DNA of 64,000 bases from Bryoerythrophyllum caledonicum. Its lineage: Eukaryota > Streptophyta > Bryopsida > Pottiales > Pottiaceae. The notes below the pieces were generated by a model. The model did not search any database. It was not told where the DNA came from and saw only the letters and a program-made list of their open reading frames with translations. The stretch covers positions 5,250,553 through 5,314,552 of the forward strand of contig OZ020520.1 in the NCBI GenBank assembly GCA_963971425.1, in the 5' to 3' direction. Both the position numbers and the translations under genes were made by a program. This document shows, piece after piece, positions 22,277 through 32,882 of this stretch (position 1 is the first letter of the stretch; each line of letters begins with the position of its first letter).

Positions 22277-25089
22277 TACTTCGACCGATCAGATACATCG
22301 TGCATACTGCCACTGATGATGGTGTCGTTGAGAAGGAAGAGCTGCCATTTCCGTTGGTAGGTACCGCACGAGAGTTTGAACGCATGTTCATTGCACACGG
22401 GAGTGCTTCTACAGAGGGTGTTATGGGATCCCAGTATTCTTGGCTTCAAGATCATATCATTTGGGAACCGGTGGATGGGCAACACATAGTAGCAGCTTGT
22501 AAGTTTGCACAGCAGCAGTGGAGAGATGCTACTATGCCTTTAAACGAGTATCTGGACACGTTTGAGCGGCGGGAGGCCTCTTTTGTGGTGTATGATGATC
22601 GTCGCTTTTACATTGAGAAGTCTGCGCGGATCAACGTGGCGGAGTTCCAAAGACATTCATATTCTACCATGGAGGAGGATTTGAGGAAGATCCGTCAGAT
22701 TTGGGATCTATACGGGAGGCCTGATAGCACACTACGTGCGGACGATGCACGCAGGGCTGTTGCTTTGGTGAGTGCGGCAAGTGCAGTGCACAAGTTGCCC
22801 AAGGGGGATGGAGTTGTCACGGTGAAGAGGTTGGCCAAAAACATGGAGGATTTGACCAATCATGCATGGAATCCGAGCAATGACTGCTTCGAAGCTATCA
22901 TTCAAGTATGCAAGGACTACGAAGACGGCACTCTCTTTTACAGCAAGGAGGAAGAGGACAAGTGGGAGGACATGGCGAGGAAGAAAGAGCTGGATCCAAA
23001 TGTGGACGTACGATCAACAAGAAAGGAGATGACGCAGAATTGGTTGAGGCCATTAGGTAGGGTTCCGAATCCATATTATCTACGGTTGGCAAAGTCTGCT
23101 GCAGCGAAGCCGGTGGGGGAGGATGGAGTAAGACCACGTCAAGCATATTACTTTGACGGTGTAAAAGACAAGAATCCACATCCTCGTACGATTGCCGGTG
23201 TGGTTGACCGATATCAGAGACGAGAAGCTGTGATGAATTCCATCCATTGGTTGATGGTGGAGAACAAGGAAAGTACACCTGATTCCATGGAGGATTTCTT
23301 TCGTATCCGTGTAGGAAAGTATTTTCCGAGGAGTAACGCACAACTTGATACGTTTGGGAAGCTTTTGAATGCTGCCACGAAAAAAGCTTGGACTACTTCT
23401 GTGCGGGGAAAGGTGTCTAAACTGGAAGACATAGGCTACCTCATCCCCCCTTCCATCAGGTTTCATTATGGTGACATTGCAGCAGGGGGGCATGGATACG
23501 TTGGACTGTCCGTGGATGTGGGAGGACTGGCTACTGCTAATTGGGAATGGCAGATGGAAGTCAAGAGGCCAAGCCAGAGCGACACAGAGAATCTTCTTCC
23601 AGTTCGGTGTAGAAGAGGGTTATTCCGCACCGACTACATAGAGTTGGGGAAACCATGTTTGTGGGTGATTGATTGTCGACGTGGCGGTGGGAGGCATGGA
23701 GATGGTCATTGGGGAGACGCCCAGTTATCCGCAGTTTTTGCACAGCTGGCATTATGGATGGCAAATATTGAACGATGGAACGTCATCTTCTTGTTAGCAG
23801 CGGCCGTGTATGCCAACGAAGAGTTTTTCACGAAAGTGAAGCTTCCAGAGGGATGTACTATGCGGCGTGGATGTTGGGCATTTGATCCAAATTCGGTTAA
23901 TCCCTATGCTCTCGATTTTACAGAGAATGGGCGTCTGGAGCAAGTAGTACAACCGATTGGCGATGTTGTGATTTGTATGCAGCACCCTGTGGGTACATCT
24001 CCTGGCCCGAACTATGTTTCTGGAGACGTTCCACTTCCTCTTGTTTTCTTGGATCACTGGAGTGAGGCACGCCAACCCTCTGAAGTTGATTCACTTGAGA
24101 GATCTCCATCAGAGCTGGCAAGACTAGTGGGCTCATACTTGCCCCGTGGTTGGGGTTTAGTGGCGTGTAACATATCAACGGCCATTCCCACGATCCTTGA
24201 AGGAGATTTCCAGGGATCTGAGGTTTTCATCATTGACGATTGTACAGACAGAGTTTCATTTCTGTACAATGAGTTGTCCGACAATTTCCAAGGACAACTG
24301 TTGGTCATGATTGGTGGAACAAGTACTGGTTGCAACATCGTACTTGAGACCGAAGAGGCGGTTGGTGGAGTGAGGAATGAAGACGACAATGCGGATGGAG
24401 GTGGTTTAAATGAGAGATTGCCACGTTCAGGTACCACTGAAGATTTCTCATCACGCAGTGGTTCAGACGCCGATGAAGATGGAGTGAACCAGTCTCCTCC
24501 AAGAGACAGGATTCCATCAACGCAACGGGCGGTGGGAGATACTTCAGGGCAGACATCTGCAACACCTACAGAGAGGATGCAAGATACCGGTGTAGTAGAT
24601 GTTAGATTGGCGGCAAGGGCAGGAGGGGGGCGTACATTTGATGGTCCTAGGCTGGAGATGGAGGAAGAAGGATTGGATTCATGTGAATTTTTTTCGGTGC
24701 AGAGGAGGATTCCACAGCCTTTCATGCCTTCTCAATCACAGCCTGTATCGGAGACACAAGAGACGTTTGGAGGTACTCAGAGTGCTATCGGACCGGGTTT
24801 GCCTTCCGTTCCAAGATCTAGCGTATCCGAGGACATCATTGCATTTCAGGGGGCCTTCTCATCAGAGCGAGAGATGTCCTTCAATCCTGAAGATGGCTTT
24901 TTCTACAATGATGATCGCGTAAGGCATACGCGGGAGGGTGTACCTGGCAATTATCGATTTGTTGAGTGTGCATCCATTGGCATCGAAGATGTGGGAGATC
25001 GTCCAGTGCAGGATCATGAACTGTCCGCTATGGTAGGTAGCGCCATTGGACACGTGGAGGGAGTCGTTCCGCCAGAAGATGAGCTATGA
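22277..25089 (+). CDS. ParB/methyltransferase-like protein of the outer element, 3' part
   Basis: Continues the gene begun at 9955. A ParB/sulfiredoxin-like signature appears early (EPVDGQHIVAA, codons around 22474-22497), where ParB proteins have a DGxHR-type loop. Further on, WVIDCRRGGG (about 23662-23690) sits where amino-methyltransferases have motif IV (DPPY). SPSELARLVGSYLPRGWG (about 24098-24150) resembles motif X running into motif I, followed by FIIDDCTDRV in the place of the acidic S-adenosylmethionine-binding loop. The order IV then X-I is that of beta-class N6A/N4C enzymes. The catalytic and glycine-rich residues are replaced, so I expect a non-catalytic or divergent protein. The C-terminal 250 residues are disordered. 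It ends about 600 bp before the right TIR. Domain names are my inference from motif order. Confidence 0.6.
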
Positions 25090-25654
25090 GCCGTGGAACT
25101 ATATACTATAGTAGAGCATGCACGCAGTTTAGGTGGCAAGTGCATTAGTATAATGTAGTTTGAGATGTGTCTATCGTTCGATAGGTGGTATATATTTATA
25201 TATTGGGTGGTCTATATGATATGTTTGATTTTAGAATTCCTCGGCAATAGTGTGGAATTGCTTGATTATGTATGTTTTTGCATTATAAAATACAGTGAGG
25301 TACTTTACACTGTCTTAGGAAATTGCATATATATTTTTGTATCTCTTACACATTGTATTTGTAGTGCACTACTCTAAAATCCTATAATAACTCATAACAA
25401 ATTTATAATCTCTTTGGGCACATGATTATGATTTTGTAGCAGGATTTGTAAACTAGATTAGATATCATATATTTTCTAAAAAAAGGTAGCAAATGTAAAA
25501 AATATATTACTGATATGAACATGAAGATGCCAAGGTATGACACGACGAACACCAAAAAATTTGACAGAAAACATTCTAAACTTTTGCCAAATTTTGATTT
25601 AAAAAAAAGTTGTGAGCAAATAACTTGCGGCTTTCTACCTACAACGAGTGCACT

Positions 25655-25685
25655 TGGCCAAGTGCATAATTGCTCAATTGTGTGT
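25655..25685 (-). repeat. Right TIR of the outer element
   Basis: Reverse complement of 2066-2096 with two differences. TAAAA (25686-25690) follows directly. Confidence 0.8.
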
Positions 25686-25690
25686 TAAAA

Positions 25691-26980
25691 CTTGAAAGGA
25701 GAAACATGTATTGTGACCTAATAATTCCAAATTTGGATTTTACAATTATTTTAACATTGAACTAATTAAACAAAAATTAGACATACCAACACAATACTGT
25801 TAATGTAATCTTCCAATCAAAAAAAGTGCAAAAAAAGGTATTTTTTATTTTTTATGGAATTCCTCGTTTTTAGTGATTTTAGTGAATAAAGCCAAATATT
25901 GATTACGAATGGTGAATTGCCCTTGGACCCTCGGATCCGTAAGTAATGTTAATTATTTCTCCATATTCAATAATTTATTTTTTCTTCATTTCTATACCCT
26001 TAAAATAAGTAATTAGTGTTTTTTTTCTGACTTTGTGACACCAAAAATGGGGTACCTTAGAAGACCATCACCCTGTAAGGTAGAACCACCTATTTTCGTG
26101 CATTTAAGGAATTCACTATACTTGGAGAGGTGGAATGAGTGGCTTACTATTTTTCAGTGATTACCAAGAAGAAAAGACGAAGTTTCCCTATTTGTACGAT
26201 ATTTATAAGCACTTACAATAATAACTACAAATTTTAGAAATGACCAATATAGGTTAACCTATAACCGAACACCCTACTACATGTACGCATGGAGTACATT
26301 ATGGGTAATTATAGGGTGATCAAATCTTCATTGGAGCAAGAATCTAGCATGTACGCTTATGGGTCGCGTCCGCCTTTAGGTGGTTCTACCTTAGTGTTGT
26401 ACAATAGACCACGTTCAATCCTCCACAAACATTATGAATCTAAGTGAAGGTGGTGCCACTTCTTCAGACCTATATTGACATTGTACTCAATGTTTATTTG
26501 TTACTCAATGTAAATTTTATTTCAACAATTTGTTCCAATGAAGTGGTTGAGTTGCAAGCGATGATTCTAGATCTGAAGATTCAACGGTTGCTTTTATCTG
26601 ACATCTAAAACCCATTTCCTAAGAAATTTGTAGGAACTAGAATGCTTCAAAAACAGAAGAGTTCGAAATATAATGAGGTTGTAACCCTAGCAATGACAAG
26701 GAGGAAGAAAATGAAAATAACATCATAAATTGTGAGTAAAACTCCCAACCATGAACACACATTGGCAAGGTGGTGCCTATCGAACAAAATATGACAAAAT
26801 ATTGAATTTCCAAAATTTCATTATACATGTTCATGATCTGTGTCTTCAAAGAAAATTGTCTTCAAGTAGAATTAAATTGTCTGCCAAGGGACAGAGCTTC
26901 ATATGTTGAGCACAATTTCAGTGCCATGCCTTTCATGGATTGTGTGATTTTGTAGCTGAGCGGAGAGCAGATCCCTAAGT
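25691..26980. other. No gene seen
   Basis: AT-rich sequence with only short frames. Two related GGTAGAACCACCTA-like motifs appear in opposite orientation near 26080 and 26380. Confidence 0.4.
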
Positions 26981-27845
26981 TTAGTTGAGTTGAGAAGATT
27001 CATCCGTTTGGGGAACCCACATGGCAACGTTCGTTCTTCTATTGTTTAGTTCATTGTTGTTTAGTCCCACCTGAGGGTTAGGCTTAGCAGATGGGTATCT
27101 GCTTGGTGGATACACGGTTTCCAGTCTCGTATGCACAGCCTTTGTCGCCTGATCGGTTGAATCTTTTGTATAAAAACCTATTACTCTCATGCTTGCAGTT
27201 TCTCTTTTCAATCTCTGCAGCAAATTATGTAGAGAAAGTGAGTGGAAACCCCATTTCAGGTGCAGTTGGAGGGATGCAAACATGGCTGAATCTCAAGAAG
27301 TGGAGGCTCAGTGGAGGTTAGAGTTGACGGATCTGCCAACCCTGCGACGCTTAAGAAGAGGGCTATCTGGATACCTCATTGAGATGACATGGGGTGGCAA
27401 GAGGTGTGTTAGAAAAGATTTTCCTCTGGGATCAGCATAGCGCCTCAGAATCTTCGAGTGTGAAGTGAAAAAGGTTTGCAAACTCGATGATCAGTGCCCA
27501 AATCTCAGATTCAAGTATTTCAGATCGAAGAATTTTGTGCGCTTCCACAGTATGTTGTCCACCGATAATGTAGAAGTGCGTCGTTTTCTGCGAGGACCTG
27601 CTCTTTTGTGGGTTTGGTTTTGAAGAACTCAACCACTTTATCATCAACGTAAGGTCCTCTCTTCAATGGCAGAATTCAAAGGACCACCTCCTCCGACATT
27701 GTGCTTGTGTTCACTCTCATTGCATTTACAATAGACTTCAGCCCGGTCCTCTTGAATGCCCCTGTACACTACTCCTCCGGGTGTAGCCTTGTATAGGCGG
27801 TTGAAATGAACTTACACTTGGACTTTGTTTTTTTTTTTGGCATCT
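26981..27845 (-). pseudogene. Relic of a third ParB-like gene
   Basis: On the minus strand a frame containing SIVNAMRVNTSTMSEEVVL runs through TAG (27769-27771) and TGA (27676-27678) into GPYVDDKVVEFFKTKPTKEQ. It shifts by one base and gives HFYIIGGQHTVEAHKILRSE. GGQHTVEA (27541-27563) falls where the DGQHIVAA of the outer element and the DGNHRLLA of the inner element fall. A further minus frame down to 26981 may be its C-terminal part. It lies about 1.3 kb outside the outer element. I did not find terminal repeats for it. Confidence 0.45.
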
Positions 27846-28786
27846 TCTGCTGTCAATGGTTGATTCCCGAAGATGTCCAACCTTCACACAGCTTCAATCT
27901 GACATGACTACTACCATCCAGAGATCTCCGTTATAGTTGTAGAAGCAATACTATAGCTAACACAGTATCTCCTCCTGTTCAAATGTTATAACATCTGGAG
28001 ATCTCCGGTTGAAAATGTAGAAGCACAAGTACAGTTAACAAGATCTTTCTTGCTGCTAGGACAGGAAACCATCCGGAGATCTTTGGTTGTGAATTTACAT
28101 GCATATAGATCTATGGAAGAGCAAGGCCTAATATTACATTTCAGCTTCAATTTGCTACAATTTCTGCATTCAAACAGACAATTCATGATTTCAGCGCCTT
28201 AAAATACAATAGTTTAATTACACACTTCTGGATTCCATTGCTTGAATATACAGCAGTTGGAGTTATATCTCAATGAACAAGAAGGGATTGAAGCTGGGAG
28301 TCACGTCAAACACTTGGACTCTAAATCCTAAAAAGAAGGAAAATAAAGAATATGAAGTTTTGGACGTAAAACCTTGAAAAGAGGGAACAAAAACATAATG
28401 CCCGTTTGGGTAATAAGCATGTATAAGCCAGCACACCTCACACGCGGAATGTGCACGACAAGAGGGCATTCCGAAAACCTCACACCGAAAAGCCCGGGCA
28501 AATGCCGAAATTTTTTATTATTTTGCCCGATGGGCATTACAACGGGTGAGGCCCTGCCGCCAAGGCCTCACCCTATACAGAGAGACGCAAGCGGAGAGGC
28601 GCAACGCATGTCCTTTGATGCGATGCACACATGCTTCAATTAAAACACATTGCCCCACGCCAACAGATGCAAACGGAAAGAAACGGAGACAAACCAACAG
28701 AGAAACATAAACTAAACGACGAAAACAGAACTAAACAAACAAACAAATTAAAACTAAACGACATAATCAGACGCAATTAATGTATT
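27846..28786. other. No gene seen; short GGAGATCTCCGG repeats
   Basis: Three spaced copies of a motif close to CATCYGGAGATCTCCGGTTG occur between about 27910 and 28090. Nothing else is recognised. Confidence 0.4.
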
Positions 28787-28791
28787 AAGAG

Positions 28792-29193
28792 TGTTGTGAG
28801 GAGCGAGAAGAAGCATTCAATTAGGGAAAACAGTATGGAGGCGGAAAACTGTAGAAGTGTGTCATGTGTATCTCTGCCACTAACTCTTGGGGACTGTGCA
28901 CATATCCTCAGGAGAGAGAAGGAGGTGACATGTGGCTAGTGTCGGCGTGATGGGACCCATGGGGTCCAGTATGTCTCATGACATGTCACGTAGCTTAAGT
29001 AGTGATGCCTAATCTAGGGTGCACGAGTGATGAGATCTATGAGGTCCAGCATGTCTCTTGACATGTCACATAGCTAAGTAGTGATGCCTAATCTAGGGTG
29101 ATGGGACCCTGGACTTTGTAGTACTCGCATAGTACTTGTATACTGCCGGTAGGCTACGGTATACTACGTATACTACTGTATACTATTACAACA
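28792..29193 (-). repeat. 3' LTR of the copia element
   Basis: 402 bp, TGTTGTGAGG to ATTACAACA. It differs from the other LTR at two sites. Confidence 0.95.
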
Positions 29194-29202
29194 CTCCTCC
29201 TC
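29194..29202 (-). other. Polypurine tract
   Basis: On the element's sense strand GAGGAGGAG lies directly before the 3' LTR, where plus-strand DNA synthesis would be primed. Confidence 0.7.
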
Positions 29203-29475
29203 GAGTGCTATAAAGTCTAAGTATGACAATTCCTTTCGGCTGGAGCTTACGTCTATGATATTTCTTAAGTAAAGAATCCGTTGTGCCGTTAAGTGTTCTT
29301 TTACTACACTCCTCTATGATGCTTCTAAAAAATATCGCTTATGCCGTGGACTGTTTTCTACTATACTCCTCCTTGAGCGCTAATTCCTCATTAAAAAAAT
29401 GCCCTCTCAAGACTTTTAAAAATCTTTGCAAGACAAGGAAAAAATGCATGTCTGTGAGGGAGAAAAAGAGTAAAA

Positions 29476-31719
29476 TCAGCGTCTCTTGAGCTCGTGGAGG
29501 AGTCTCATCCCGGCCATGTGCACCAGCCTTCGGTGTGTGTGGGCCGGGAGAGCTTTTGTAAGTAGGTCTGCGATGTTGTTGCTGGACTCTACCTTCTTGA
29601 TCTGGAGCTTCTTGTCTCGGACCAAGTCTTGAGAAAAGCTGAAAATTTGTGGATCGATATGCTTCGTGCGATCTGCCTTGATGAATCCTGCTCCCATTTG
29701 AGTGACGCAGGCGGCATTGTCCTCGTACAGTGGTGTCGGCTGTTGATCGTGGTCAAGTGGTGTGTTCTTCATGATCAGCTCGTCCATCGTCCGCAGCCAC
29801 ACCAACTCCCTGGTCGCTTCATGGAATGCTAGCAACTCCGAGTGGTTTGTTGATGTTGCGGTAATCGTCTGCTTGACGGACTTCCAAGACACTGGGGCGT
29901 TATTCTTAAGAAAAATATAACCAGTTTGAGATTTACCTGTCTTGGCATCGGATTTGTATCCAGCGTCGGCATAACCTGTGAAGCCTGAAAATTCTGCCTT
30001 GGTGTAGTGTAACCCAAGGTCTTCAGTTCCTCTCAAGTACCTGAACAAGTGTTTTACACCGGCCCAATGGCGTGCTACAGGCTTCTGGCTATGATGAGCC
30101 AAGACACTCACACTGAATGAGATGTCTGGTCGGGTGTAAGTGGACAGGTAAAAGAGAGCGCCAACTGCGGCAAGATATCTGGGTTTATCTAGTTCTTCCT
30201 CCTCCTCCTGGCTTGGAGAGTAGAGATCATCAGAGGTTTTACTCCTTCCAATCATGGGAGCTGAAAGAGGGCTGGACTTATCCATGTCAAAGCGCTTGAG
30301 AATTTTCCTGGTGTAAGCGGTTTGGTGTAACACTATGCTTCCATCGTCACAGTGCTCAACCTGGAGTCCGAGACACAATGTCGTCGGCCCCAGGAATTTC
30401 ATTTCAAATTCACCCTCGAGGAGTGAGACAGCGTACACCATCGCCCGTTGTGTCCCGATCAGGTTCAGGTCGTCAACGTAGGCGGCAACAATAACGAAAT
30501 CTCTATCTCTTCTATAAATGAAAATACAGGGAAGGGTTGAGTCGTTGACGAAGCCATGGTTTACCATAAACTCCTGGAGTCGTTGGTACCACATACGGCC
30601 GGCCTGTTTCAGACCGTACATGGCTTTCTGGATTCTAAGGCCAGGGAAAGAACCAGGTTTCTCTTCTGGGACAGGGTCAGGCAAGAAACCAGGGGGTGGT
30701 TTTATGTATAATTCTGTGTCTAATGGGCCGTGAAGGTAAGCAGTTACTACGTCAAGGAGCTGGATTTTAAGCGAAAACTGGACCACTGTGCCTAGCAAGT
30801 ACCGAAATGTGCCTGAATCCACAACTGGGGAATACGTGAAGTCATAATCTAAACCTGGCCGTTGGCTAAAGCCTTGAGCGACTAATCGGGCTTTGTAACG
30901 AGTTACTTGGCCATCGGGATTTTGCTTCTTTGTAAAAATTAGCTTGTGTCCCATAGGTTTCTTTCTAAGGTTTGGGACGAGCTCACCAAACACTTGGTGC
31001 TTGCGTAGGGAGTGGTACTCGGCTTCCAGGGCAGCTGACCACTTGGGCCAGTCGGAGCTCTGCTGGGCTTCGGCTAGGGTCATGGGTTCTATCTGATTTT
31101 CTGTTGCTAGGGTCTGGGCATTGACATGAAATGTACTGGCCTTACGTTTTCTAGTGAGGGTACTAACTGTGGGAACTGGGGTAAGGCCTGTGCCGGGAGC
31201 TGGGTTGCGAGCTATTCGGGGGGCGTTACTAAATCCATCAGGTAATCTATCGGCTAAGGACTTGAGGCTTAGGAGTTTGACTACTTCCTGTTCGATTAAG
31301 GCGGTTCGCGGGTCTGGGTTTTTAGTGAAGGTTTCTGGGGCATAGAAGTCTAAAGGCTGGGATTTTTGATTATCAGGGAGAGAAGGGAAGGATTGCTCCT
31401 CAAATTGACAGTTCAGTAGTCGGGCTCTAAGGAGAGTCCCTGTCGGTATAGACAAGTATCGGATTATACTCGAAGAGTCATAACCGATGTACAGACCAGG
31501 CTGGCGGAGAGTTCCTATGGTTTTCCTCTGCGGTTCAGGTACAGCGGCCCAAACCTTGCACCCGAAGGTGCGAAGATGCGATACATTCGGGACGTGTCCC
31601 GAAACGAGCTCTAACGGGGACTGAGTATGCAACAGGGTCGGTCTGAGTCTGAGGAGAGCCGCGGCGTGCAAGACTGCGTGACCCCACAAGGTAGATGACA
31701 GGTTCGCTTGAATTAACAA
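29476..31719 (-). CDS. Copia pol: integrase C-terminus, reverse transcriptase, RNase H
   Basis: Open frame of 747 codons. The first part is the end of integrase (SSTLWGHAVLHAAALL, then HLRTFGCKVW). The reverse transcriptase shows MYGLKQAGRMWYQRL and the catalytic YVDD box. RNase H motifs follow (GYADAGYKSDAKTGKSQTGY, then NHSELLAFHEATRELVW). The first Met is internal: the frame is the continuation of a gag-pol polyprotein, cut off from its upstream part by the frameshifting duplication near 31822-31951. Confidence 0.92.
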   Translation of the reverse strand: MLIQANLSSTLWGHAVLHAAALLRLRPTLLHTQSPLELVSGHVPNVSHLRTFGCKVWAAVPEPQRKTIGTLRQPGLYIGYDSSSIIRYLSIPTGTLLRARLLNCQFEEQSFPSLPDNQKSQPLDFYAPETFTKNPDPRTALIEQEVVKLLSLKSLADRLPDGFSNAPRIARNPAPGTGLTPVPTVSTLTRKRKASTFHVNAQTLATENQIEPMTLAEAQQSSDWPKWSAALEAEYHSLRKHQVFGELVPNLRKKPMGHKLIFTKKQNPDGQVTRYKARLVAQGFSQRPGLDYDFTYSPVVDSGTFRYLLGTVVQFSLKIQLLDVVTAYLHGPLDTELYIKPPPGFLPDPVPEEKPGSFPGLRIQKAMYGLKQAGRMWYQRLQEFMVNHGFVNDSTLPCIFIYRRDRDFVIVAAYVDDLNLIGTQRAMVYAVSLLEGEFEMKFLGPTTLCLGLQVEHCDDGSIVLHQTAYTRKILKRFDMDKSSPLSAPMIGRSKTSDDLYSPSQEEEEELDKPRYLAAVGALFYLSTYTRPDISFSVSVLAHHSQKPVARHWAGVKHLFRYLRGTEDLGLHYTKAEFSGFTGYADAGYKSDAKTGKSQTGYIFLKNNAPVSWKSVKQTITATSTNHSELLAFHEATRELVWLRTMDELIMKNTPLDHDQQPTPLYEDNAACVTQMGAGFIKADRTKHIDPQIFSFSQDLVRDKKLQIKKVESSNNIADLLTKALPAHTHRRLVHMAGMRLLHELKRR

Positions 31720-31821
31720 AGGACGACTTATTAAGTGGATCTTCTTAATGTGAGCTTCAGCTAATCCGTTCTGTGCATGTTCGTAAGGGACAGAATACGT
31801 AAGGGTAATTCCCGACGCAAG

Positions 31822-31951
31822 ACAGTAGTCTTCGAAGGCATGAGACCTGAACTCCTGCGCGTTATCTACCCTAAGGGTCTTGATATACAGTAGTCTTCGA
31901 AGGCATGAGACCTGAACTCCTGCGCGTTATCTACCCTAAGGGTCTTGATAT
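31822..31951. repeat. 65-bp tandem duplication inside integrase
   Basis: Two adjacent copies (31822-31886 and 31887-31951), nearly identical. Sixty-five is not a multiple of three, so the integrase frame ends prematurely at 31866. Confidence 0.9.
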
Positions 31952-32816
31952 TATTATCAGGGTAGTGGTTTTTAAATTTTATGATCATCGCAAGGAGCTT
32001 CGGGAATACCATGTTACGTGTACTAAGTAGAGAGACCTCAGCGTGACGTCCAGACGCATCAACAAGAACTAGGAAGTACCTGAATGGTCCTGAAGCAGGT
32101 GAAATGGGTCCGCATACATCACCTTGAAGTCGCTCCAGCGTGACCGGCATCTCCGTGGGCAGCTTCCACTTGGATGGCTGTTTCGCAAATTTCCCCTGTG
32201 AACACGCCGCGCACGCTCCCACCTTCTCCGCGTCACTTGGGCAAACTGTGTGTCCCGTGATTGTCGGCAGCATGCGCCTGTACATCGTCGCTCCTAGGTG
32301 ACCAAGACGATTGTGCCAAAGTAAAATCTTCTTAGGGATTTCCACCGAGTACGCAGAGCCGATTTCGCTATCTCTTGAAGGAGCCTCGCCGAGATATGGG
32401 ATGCGCACCGGTGTCTTCGAGTGTTCACGGTGAACCTCAAGCTGAATGAGGCCCCCATTAATAACGTGCGTGGGGCGACTAGAGTTCGCAGAGGTCGCAG
32501 CTTGCGATGGGTGTAACCTGGATCTTGCGTCGCTCCTCCCGGGAATTGCATGATCCGCATTACGTCGCGGGGTGCCTTTCACCAGCGTCCTGGCCCCACA
32601 GAACGCCTGTGAGACATCAAGATCAGCAGAGGCGGCATCCTTCGCGGCTTGCTGTGGGTCACACCTGGGTCCAGCAGGTACCCCTCCTAGTCTTACAAAG
32701 CCCTGTCGAGGGATGCACCGTATTTTTACTCCATATAGGCCGTTAGCTCCTGCTTTTTGGGCGGTGGCGAGGACCTCCTCTCCCCGCCTGAGCTCGATCA
32801 CCTCTTCACCATTCAA
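31866..32816 (-). pseudogene. Copia pre-integrase and integrase core (frameshifted)
   Basis: Contains the zinc-binding pre-integrase motif (LLWHNRLGHLGATMYRRML) and integrase-core acidic motifs around QGDVCGPISPASGPF and TLRVDNAQEFRSHAF. It is in frame with the upstream protease segment but separated from it by a TGA at 32883-32885. It ends early because of the 65-bp duplication. Confidence 0.85.
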
Positions 32817-32882
32817 CGTTGCGGTGTTGAGGTGGACTCCATTGCTCCTCAGGTCACGGTAACTGATCAGGTTACGCGGTGC

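Larger units (their letters stand above)
2066..25685. mobile_element. 23.6-kb TIR DNA transposon carrying DUF7869-type and ParB/methyltransferase-like genes
   Basis: The ends are inverted repeats of 31 bp (2066-2096 and 25655-25685, 29/31 identical), starting ACACRCAATTRAGCAATTAT. TAAAA is duplicated outside both ends (2061-2065 and 25686-25690). Inside are two divergent genes: a putative transposase reading left (2637-5828) and a ParB/methyltransferase-like gene reading right (9955-25089, interrupted). A spacer of about 4 kb with internal repeats separates them. Both genes end near a terminus, the usual layout of a two-gene autonomous DNA transposon. An 11.2-kb element is nested inside; without it the transposon would be about 12.5 kb. 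I cannot place it in a named superfamily. The 5-bp duplication and the TIR sequence differ from typical hAT, CACTA and MULE ends. Confidence 0.8.
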
